In this document: one piece after another, positions 56,466 through 64,000 of the stretch
How the letters are laid out: each line of letters begins with the position of its first letter
Position numbering within the stretch: the first letter of the stretch is position 1
Source of the DNA: Ligula intestinalis
Lineage: Eukaryota > Platyhelminthes > Cestoda > Diphyllobothriidea > Diphyllobothriidae
Direction: 5' to 3'
Length of the DNA stretch: 64,000 nucleotides
Assembly: GCA_036362985.1 (NCBI GenBank)
Contig: JAYGXS010000004.1
Location: 66,841,661-66,905,660 of the forward strand
Program-made: the position numbers and the translations under genes
Notes under the pieces: model-generated
The model's database searches: none
Told to the model about the DNA's origin: nothing
What the model saw: the letters and a program-made list of their open reading frames with translations, nothing else

Positions 56466-57499
56466 CACAACGTCACGGATACAACTTGCCTGCAAATATA
56501 GCTGGCGGCTGGCTCGTCACACGATCTTTGCACAGTTCGTCTTCTAGCAGTAAACCGGTTCCTACCGATTTTGTCTTACCTGACTTTTAATTTAGGAAAC
56601 TCTCTTCTTGTTGACGCTACCGCTTGCGATAAGGTATACAGCTATAGAAGAAATAAATTATATGAATGCTAGAAACGGTGTGCACCCCTCTTCACTGACT
56701 GATACCATCTCTGCTAATAGGCTTGGAAATGAAATCAAAACATTAGGTGAAAAAAATTGTCTTTTCAGAGACCACAACCCCTTTTTCTCAACAGTTTCCC
56801 AGTACTCATATTTTCGCTTGTCCCGAAAATGATGGAAATTAAAAGTCACCACAGCTCGGTTAAAAGGAAAGTACCAAATTTACTGATATAACAACTAAAA
56901 GGACCAGTGACAACAGTATGTTGAAAAATATTTTACTGAAAACATTTTGCCTTTATTGGATCTTAACTTCAATCGAACGTGATAAATTTCCCCTTGAAAG
57001 TGCCTCGACTGAAATTCGCCGAGAACATAGAATATAAAAGAAACAGAGACTAGAATTCTGGACATAAACTGAATCCACCGATGTTATCAGATCTAAGGGT
57101 ATCTGTGAAATGGTTACACAGAAACCTTTTCGAAGATAACGACAGATAAAGCTTTTATGACCGACGGATCTTATCATCTGGAGGCAGTCCATCGGAAAGC
57201 CATTTACATGCTTGGAGGTCAGAGGCCTAGCGGCTATAAGGGGTGAGAGTTAAAGGCGTTTACATATATTTTTACCGCAAGAAGAAACCGCAGCAATTTT
57301 GAGGTGACCACAATCTCGCGGATAGCCAAGGATAACCTTTGAGTCTGACAGTTCTGTAAGCCTTCTTGCCCAGAATCACGTGAGCAGAAACTGACTGGCG
57401 GGGCTGGAAGTGAACGAACCCATCATGCAGATAAGGAACGATAGTTCGGTTACTCTGGCAGCAATCCATAAGAAAGCTACTGATGGAAATGCCAAAATT

Positions 57500-58965
57500 G
57501 TCGTGTAGGTCCGCCTAAATATACAGCCCCTCGCCCGACTGCCTTGCATAATGAGTGGTTAAAAATTTATTTCTTGGTAAGTGAATGTAAATAAGTATTT
57601 AATTGTGTTAAAAGAGATCAAAATATATTAAATTAAAGAATCTTAATTCATTTCAATATACCAAATAAAAATCAACTCCATCAACGTAAACTCCTGTTGC
57701 TCAGGCAACTGATGCCTTTTGATTGAAATTAAACCTCATAATGGTGGGATTTAACGAAAAAAGGAAATTCGACATTATATTGGCAGAATTTAACGGAAAA
57801 ATTAAACGTCAGGTTGCTGAAAGTGTAAAAGCATATAATTGTTATAAGGCAAAGACAAATAGGACCTCTAAGGACAGTCCTACCATAGAAATATAGTTAA
57901 AAGTTAAGGCCAGCTAGCTTCCACCTTTAGTATTTTGACAGAAAGCCACTGCTAAAATAGAAATAGGACTACAATGAAATAAACGCATGCTCAGTTGGCT
58001 GTAATGGGGCAGAATACCACCTATAAAGTAAAAAGCGTACTGCAGTGTGGAAGAACTTAGATACAATGAAGTCACTGGTATCCCTAGAAGTAAAGTGCAC
58101 GGCTATTCGTTCCCGCCAGTAGCATTTCAGCAGAACCTGAAGCTGAATCAACGACAAGCTGTACCGGTTTGTAGCAGGCCAATTATAGCCTCATAATATG
58201 AATAAAAGTGAAGGCCTCCGCATCCCGGAAATTCGGAAACAGCCTGTCTTTGCTGGCAGCTGTAAGCCGTGGTTAGGTGTAAAACAGTAAGTACGGCCAG
58301 AAAATATTCTCACGCAGCAATCCGCTACGAGAACTAGAATTTAGGGAAATAGAGCTGCTTCGCATAGATGCAATCGGACAGAAACCTGCTGGTGAGTTAA
58401 AAAATTAAGAGATCATTAGCCAGATGTGAAGAAGAGGTATGGAAAAAAGGAACCCCCCAGTAATTAATGTGAGCTTTGGCTCATATATGGAAGGAGAAAT
58501 CTTCCTATCTTATAGTCGCACCCAGGCCTTAGCCCCAATTTTAACCTGATTTTTAATTTAGTGTGATGGCACCCACATGAGGGGATTCCCATTCTTTTGT
58601 AGTACCGGGATTGGAAGGGGCGTAGGACTGTTTAGAGTCCTATTTGCTTTTGACTTCAAATAATAAACTACTTTTTACTTTCAGTAGCAATAATTTATCC
58701 TTTTTATTTAAATCCCGCCCATATAAGGCCGAGTTTCCATCAAAGGCATCAGTTGTCTGGGCAGCAGGAGTGTATGTTGGTGGAGTTGATAATATTTAGC
58801 TCTTTAAAAATTTTTACTTGACTTTAATTATTTGATCAATTTCAACACAATTAAATAGTAAACTCGTTTGCCACGAATTGAACGTTTAACCACCGATTCT
58901 GTAAGACAGCAGGGTGGGGGTTTAGGTAAAAGGTAGCCCTACAAGAGTTTCGCCAGAAGAGGTAA
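57500..58965. repeat. Repeat X pair in inverted orientation (57500-57850 and 58660-58965)
   Basis: The first copy is in the 13425-13775 orientation and the second in the 12780-13130 orientation, so the order of arms is the opposite of the 12.8-13.8 kb pair. The ~810 bases between them hold no gene I can name. Both carry the GGC(G/A)GAATTTAACG subunit. Confidence 0.75.
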
Positions 58966-60787
58966 GAAAAATTATATCATATCCCCTCATTTTAAAACAC
59001 CAGAGCGCAGGGCTCGTTTAAGTGGTCCCAGGCACAATTGAGGAAAAGAAAAGCAACTCACAAGGGCAGGCAATGAAGGAGACTGATTGCATGATTTTTA
59101 TGAAAACGAAAGACAGTATGTGCTCATCGGTAGCAAACTGGCGAGAACTGAATGGTAGAAATCAGATCGACGGTAACCGCAGTTTATTTCCGCCTTCGGC
59201 TTTTTGACTAAAGTCTGCTTTCAGAAGAAAATTTCCACTGGGACACTAAAGGAGACACTGGGACACGAAGGAAATATCTGCTGGAAGTAATCCAGCGCTA
59301 ACCTTCTGCATGACTGAAAATGCAAAATGACTATAGTTTACATTGCAGTATTGCACGAATTCAAGGAATTCACTCCAGTTGCAGATAGACCAGAGAAAGT
59401 GGCTGCTAGCAATATAACTGTAAGGAACCACATCCCACGTGCATTTTAAGAAACCAACCGGAGATCACTGTATGACTAGGAAGTTTAATTGCAAGCAGTT
59501 TGAAAGAAAATCCCTTTTGTGAATATATATAACGAATAAGGTCAAACGTTTCAATGCCATGATAAAACTTATAAAAAACGTATACACATGACCGCTGGCA
59601 GATATGCAACTAAAGGAAACAACAGTTTTTTCGTGCTTGCGGAATCACCCCACAGAATGTTAGTAGTAGGAGGAATGTCAGACATTTTTTACAAGAAGCA
59701 CTCAGAAATAAATTTTCGAAAAAATCCAAGAGGAGAGGACCCGCTGCCTAGGAGGATGGCTATTTACGGAAGCTACTGATATGATTACGACCACGACCAC
59801 CACGACCACCACCACCACCACAAATAATGGGGTTTATGTCAATGGCGGGGATAGTAGTAAAAGGTAACAGCCAACAGCGTCCACAGTTGTGGTCAAATCA
59901 ATGACACCCAACGTAAACGCTGTCCTCGGTATACTAATGCAATCTCTTAAATATCATCGGGATCACGTTCCCAGACTCCGCAAAATTCAAGCTTCCGCAA
60001 AGTAGTATATCTATTTTAAAGCTTAATGCCCCTATAACACTTTCTATGTATCTTTTGAACCCTTGACATGCTCTTCTAAACACTTTCTGTGTTCTTAAGG
60101 TGTGTAATGTATGCGTTTAAGATAAAAGTGAGAAAATAAAAATCTACCCATCATGGGAAAAACTGAAGATCCACAGAAAGTATCCTGTGAGAAAGGCCGC
60201 GAACTATCAAGTCCGCGAAAAGCACACGGCAAAGTGGTAGGGGATTACTGTACTTCTACACACCAAACAGATAAATATCGTGTACTGTGTAATATGTGCA
60301 TAATCGGGGTGATCGACATTGCTTTTTACCGATAAAACTTGCCACAAATCCTTGATCCGAGAAAGCTTCCACCTAAACTTATAAACATTTGCCAGTGAAC
60401 AAGACGCACTACCCACGATTTTAGTTGTGCCCATGTGGCCAGTGCTGCACCCATATGTGAGACACAGTAAACATAGACAAAGCTTTTGCTTTGTAAAGAA
60501 AAATCGGATAAAGAGAAAAAACCTTTAAGAGGTAGTTTAGTGATAACATTGTTGCGCTGCGACTTCAATCCGAAAAAATACCCTTGGAACTCGCGCAAAT
60601 ACATCAGATTATTTGGAGGTAAATGGAGCAACCTAACATGTTGTCAAACTGCCTAACTTTACAACCGAAAGCGAGCGAATTGTCAGAAACCAGAGACGGA
60701 CAAAACAGAGAGAGAGAATGAAGAGAAATGTAGCAGGCCGGCACACACTGGATCAATTTATCTATTTCGCCCTTTGCTTGAGGGCTG
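58966..60787. other. No gene seen; (ACC)n tract at 59788-59823
   Basis: A short ACC/ACG trinucleotide run lies at 59788-59823. The rest is AT-rich; its right part is presumably the 3' UTR of the 14-3-3-like gene. Minus frame 60326-60631 (101 codons) has no recognised domain. Confidence 0.4.
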
Positions 60788-61546
60788 TTAGAGCATTTGG
60801 TAGAGCTTTAGGTTGGATTCCAGTCTCTTCTGGACGTCTTTACTGCAGCGCGATAGAAGCGGCGATTTGGTCAGTTGTCGACTAATGTAAAGAGCCGCAT
60901 TCAGGGCACCCGTCATGTAGAGGAAGGCTGCGTAATTCATTTGAAGGTAGACCCACTCTACCGTCTTTTGGAGTTTGTGTTCTATAAAAAAGAGTTTGGT
61001 GTCCTTGTAGGTCATTTGACAGCGGGTGGCATAGCTCTCTTCGCCCGGATTCAGTTCCAGTAGATAACGCAGAAAGTCCGCCTTTAACCGTAACATGCTG
61101 CCTTTGTCTTGTACCGGGGCCCAAAATTGTCGCATCACCTTCTCCTCCAGGAGGCGAATATACTCCTCCACCACGACCTTCGCCTGCTCTTTGAGTTCGC
61201 CTCGTAGTTCCTGAGAAACCTTAATCTCGGGATTGGTCAGAAGGCTCCGTACACTCAGCACATACTCTCTGTAACGCCGTTTGATCTCGGGAATTTTCTC
61301 ATTGGTCAGAATACAGGTCTGAAAGAGAGAATAGGACAGTTCGTAGAGTCCAGCCTTCTTTTCCTTGATGTCCTGAAGAGCCTTTTCCACCACTGCATCC
61401 AGCTTTCCTAACTTTCGCATAATTTCGTCCTGAGCGGCGTCTTCATCTGCTGAGCGAATAATTTGTGCACCTAAAGGTTTTGTTGGGAAGGGGACTTAGC
61501 AAAACAAAGAGGGCTTACGCGCGGGAGCACCGGCAGCGATGTCCAT
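60788..61546 (-). CDS. Divergent 14-3-3-domain protein
   Basis: 14-3-3 proteins are all-helical dimeric adaptors that bind phosphoserine/threonine peptides. Exons 61546-61519 and 61470-60788 give 711 nt (236 residues; usual 14-3-3 about 245). The intron 61471-61518 is 48 bp with GTAAGC..TTTAG borders, phase 1. Recognisable: LRLKADFLRYLLEL (about 135-149), matching the family's MKGDYYRYLAEV and keeping the ligand-binding Arg-Tyr pair; VEWVYLQMNYAAFLYMTG, matching LGLALNFSVFYYEI with its Asn; and SKDVQKRLESNLKLY, matching the last signature. The N-terminal half is very divergent: the signature RNLLSVAYKN and its Lys/Arg pocket residues are not evident. It lacks the acidic tail. A nearby exon at 61725-61617 (109 nt, also phase 1, ITDAILYKAFTPPF) could be an alternative 5' exon joined to 61470. 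Confidence 0.65.
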
Positions 61547-61616
61547 GAATTGTCTTTTAGAGGCATAGGTGCTGGATACTAAGCTAGAGGTTTAAGGCTG
61601 CAAGCAAGTGGGTTAC

Positions 61617-61725
61617 TTTGGGAGGTGTCCAGCTTCTCATATTGCGAATCCGTTTGCGAGGATGGGGCTTCGATACGAAAGCGAAAAGGTGGTGTAAAAG
61701 CTTTGTACAGAATTGCATCGGTGAT
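61617..61725 (-). other. Candidate alternative 5' exon of the 14-3-3-like gene
   Basis: Preceded by a pyrimidine-rich tract and TCTAG acceptor and followed by donor GTAACC. Open for 36 codons plus one base, the phase needed to join 61470. No start codon in it, so another upstream exon would be required. Not supported by homology. Confidence 0.3.
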
Positions 61726-61980
61726 CTAGAGAAGAAATAAAGAAGGGAGGCACAGAAAAAATTGACTTTAAAAAAGGCTAATTAAACGCCTTTCAGATAA
61801 AAAAGTCTGCTTGCAAAAAGAGGCCTCACCGATGAGACAAAGCTCGCCTAAGATGCTGAACTGAACGCATTTTGATCGTCCACACTTCTTGACCTAGTTT
61901 TCGGAATGCCGTAGCACGGATCATACTACTATATTTGGGCATATTCTCTCACGAGAAAGACGGGTTGCCCGTTAGCTTAG

Positions 61981-62169
61981 CTGCTGGCTAGCCGAGACGT
62001 CAACAAGCGGTGGACAGTGGAACAAGATTTTGTGAATATGACCTGCGAAATAAGCACAATTTCGGGTCTGACGGATGAGCTGTTGCAGAGCAGCAGTGAC
62101 AGTGCTGACACGCCCAAAAGCCTCGTAAAAAGCCGCAAAATCGCCCGGCAAACGGGAAGCACCATTAAA
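61981..62169 (+). other. Open exon-like segment, unassigned
   Basis: After a TTAG at 61977-61980 a frame runs LLASRDVNKRWTVEQDFVNM through DTPKSLVKSRKIARQTGSTIK to a TAA. The end (SRKIARQTG) resembles the start of a helix-turn-helix as in some Tc1/mariner transposases, but this is weak. Composition looks like protein. Confidence 0.3.
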
Positions 62170-62599
62170 TAAATCTGCTTGTCCTTGCTGTTTTGTGGTT
62201 AAGGCTCTTTAGCCATAGCGCTAAAGGAGATAAGATTGAACAAATGGCTGTTAGGGATCTGCCCATACCCACAATTTCCATCAAATGTCAAAAAAATGGA
62301 AGCCGTTCCGGTAACATGCAAAAAAATAAACTCAGCAACAGTGACCACTTAAATAGAATGCATGCGCAGATCAGTTTTTCAAAGCCCTTATTTTATGGAA
62401 ACCCTTCCAAACTTTTCATTCTCGTATTCATCTGATTCAAGTCCTGATCAGACTTAATATTCAAAATAATATCTTCCATTTTTCGAAAGGTTTTTCATTC
62501 TCGAATAATTTTGAACAATATCTGTTGCTGCATATGTGTTCGGGACTAACAGTCTACAGACTGTATAGTTTAAGTTTAAAGAAATGTATCTATTCTTCT

Positions 62600-62870
62600 G
62601 CGCCATTTGTGTTGAATGCGGTCTATGTTGGAGACCTCGGGCGGACTACTACTACGATGCCATTTGAATGGACATTCTCAAGACGAAAACGTGGGTCCGC
62701 TGCTACACGTGGCCGTAGACCACAGAAAGCTCGTACTTGCGGTTGATTGCGAGCTGGTGTTCATGCAACCTTGTGCCAAGACGTTTGCTCGTTTCACCGA
62801 TATACCTTGCATCAAAATCTTGGCAAGGGATGCTGTAGACAACCCCTGATTGTTCAGTCATTGTCCACCG
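62600..62870 (-). pseudogene. Penelope-like element, GIY-YIG nuclease fragment
   Basis: The minus strand from about 62849 reads GVVYSIPCQDFDARYIGETS, then KRLGTRLHEHQLAINRK and YGHV. This is the GIY-YIG core of PLEs with the conserved 'C..CxxxYIGET.KRLxTRLxEH'. It continues in a shifted frame as THVFVLENVHSNG. The upstream RT and downstream tail are absent. Confidence 0.8.
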
Positions 62871-62889
62871 ACTAGACTTGTGCTCGAAA

Positions 62890-63375
62890 GCTAGTCGTCG
62901 ACTGGTACATTCAACAGAGCCATCCAGTTAAACCCCGCCCACGAAGCCATCCGTGCAAGGCTCACACCCGCACAAAACGGGGCACTAAAGCGGGAGAGTG
63001 ACGATACAGAAAACCGACAGCCTGCCGCTGCGAGAGGAGTTGGCAGCGAGCGGGAGTCACATGACCGGCGTGGCGTGCGTTATCATGGGGGCAACTTTGA
63101 GAACGAGGGGGAGGCCGGCGAAGGCGCACACGAGAACATGAGTGTTCTGAACGCAGGGAAGGCGGGGGAACACGCTGACGCAGCGCCGAAAACAGTGGAG
63201 AGGATGGCGCCAATCAACAGCCAACGGGCGAACGAACACACGGGCATCGCACCTGGGTACAACATCCGGCTTGCGGCGAGGCACATTAATTCAAGGCTGG
63301 CGAAAGAGCAAGCTCCACGCTCTGACGATGAGAACGAGCATGTTTTAGAAACGTCAGCACAGGAGATGTATATAT
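62890..63375 (+). pseudogene. Penelope-like element, C-terminal tail, opposite strand
   Basis: A + frame begins STGTFNRAIQLNPAHEAIRARL, matching the PLE segment after the nuclease ('xSINRxIxLxPAYxxLRxxL'). It then runs through a polar, repeat-like tail (KRESDDTENRQ, INSQRANEHTG) to DDENEHVLETSAQEM. It is GC- and CpG-rich compared with its surroundings. It lies back to back with the minus-strand fragment at 62600-62870, so an inversion or two insertions occurred. Confidence 0.6.
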
Positions 63376-64000
63376 ATATATTTTCTAAAAAATATATTTT
63401 AATTTGTAGGAGCATCAAAATTCGATAGAAAACTCACGCCCTATTTAAATAGTATTTTTTTATCGGGTGTGTTCTATTCAAGAGTCCAAAAAGAGGTGCA
63501 ATTAGTAATCTGCCTTTGAGAGTGTCTGAAAGGTTGTGGAATTATGCCACATGATAATTAAAGATTACAAACCTACATAAGTAATTCTTTCTAGCTGAAA
63601 ACAAAGTTCATAATTTTGCTTAACATTTCATGAGAACAGTCACTAGCTGCAACCCGCCAACGAAGAAGAGGCTTATTTTGAGATCTTTTGGACGACGATG
63701 CTCACTGAGATGAAGAAGAAATGACAGTGAGGAAGGCAAAAGGCCTCCATAGTGACCCGTTTCCAAGTGCGATGCGCAAACCTTGCCCTTGCGTGACTGG
63801 GGCGAACACATGCACTCCAGACTGGTCGAGTCCTGACGCTGACTCAAACAAAGCCCACTCTGGGCCCTTGTGACATTTCTCGTGCTAAAGCCCCCGACTG
63901 GGAGCGGACGCAGGCAGTTATGATGATGCCACGCTCTCACACGGCCCTCACGGTCGAAAACCATGCCAGATCGAGGGACAACTTCCTCCTAACTATTCGC
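63376..64000. other. No supportable gene
   Basis: AT-rich at first, then mixed. The minus frame 63620-63964 (114 codons) shows no recognised domain. Confidence 0.4.

Noticed and set aside
63620..63964. A 114-codon minus-strand frame near the window end.
   Set aside because: No domain, no splice context, no homologue that I recognise.

Overview
This is a eukaryotic nuclear window packed with decayed retroelements and holding two host genes that I can read. The best fit is a flatworm, probably a tapeworm with a large repeat-rich genome. This rests on spliceosomal micro-introns of 30-36 bp, the mix of CR1/Jockey-like LINEs, RTE LINEs and GIY-YIG Penelope-like elements (PLEs), and the absence of bacterial-style operons. 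The taxon is inference, because no species marker is present.

Host genes. (1) A 1-acyl-glycerol-3-phosphate acyltransferase lies on the minus strand, 21429 down to 17249. Six exons assemble to 849 nt (282 codons plus stop) with consistent phases and all four acyltransferase motifs. Four of its five introns are 30-36 bp, two of them with GC-AG borders. The last intron is about 3.2 kb and carries an RTE relic. (2) A divergent 14-3-3-domain protein lies on the minus strand, 61546 down to 60788, with one 48-bp intron and a possible alternative 5' exon. A small open exon-like segment at 61981-62169 (+) is unassigned.

Layout. 1-3.25 kb: a CR1-like LINE on the minus strand (element J) with tandem tRNA-like units beyond its 5' end. 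3.25-12.4 kb: dispersed repeats of unknown type, RTE and Jockey-like relics and a pogo/Tigger-like MITE with TA target duplications. 12.8-16.5 kb: a decayed PLE with direct and inverted flanking repeats. 17.2-21.4 kb: the acyltransferase. 21.56-52.3 kb: about 31 kb of nearly continuous LINE copies, in order: a LINE 3' end; G (minus) with an intact 942-codon ORF2; a 5'-truncated G sibling; B (+); C (+); D (+), split by a nested F (minus); H (minus); A (+); a PLE scrap; I (minus). 53-59 kb: a PLE-derived palindrome, PLE-flank repeats and a large inverted repeat with coding-like arms. 60.8-61.7 kb: the 14-3-3-like gene. 62.6-63.35 kb: two PLE fragments head to head.

The transposon genes are linked within each element: ORF1 (RNA-binding chaperone type) followed by ORF2 (apurinic-type endonuclease plus reverse transcriptase), or RT plus GIY-YIG nuclease in PLEs. 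All but the G ORF2 are visibly broken. Several LINEs end in AATAAA followed by a short family-specific tandem tail. No CRISPR arrays, rRNA genes, convincing tRNA genes or viral genes were seen.
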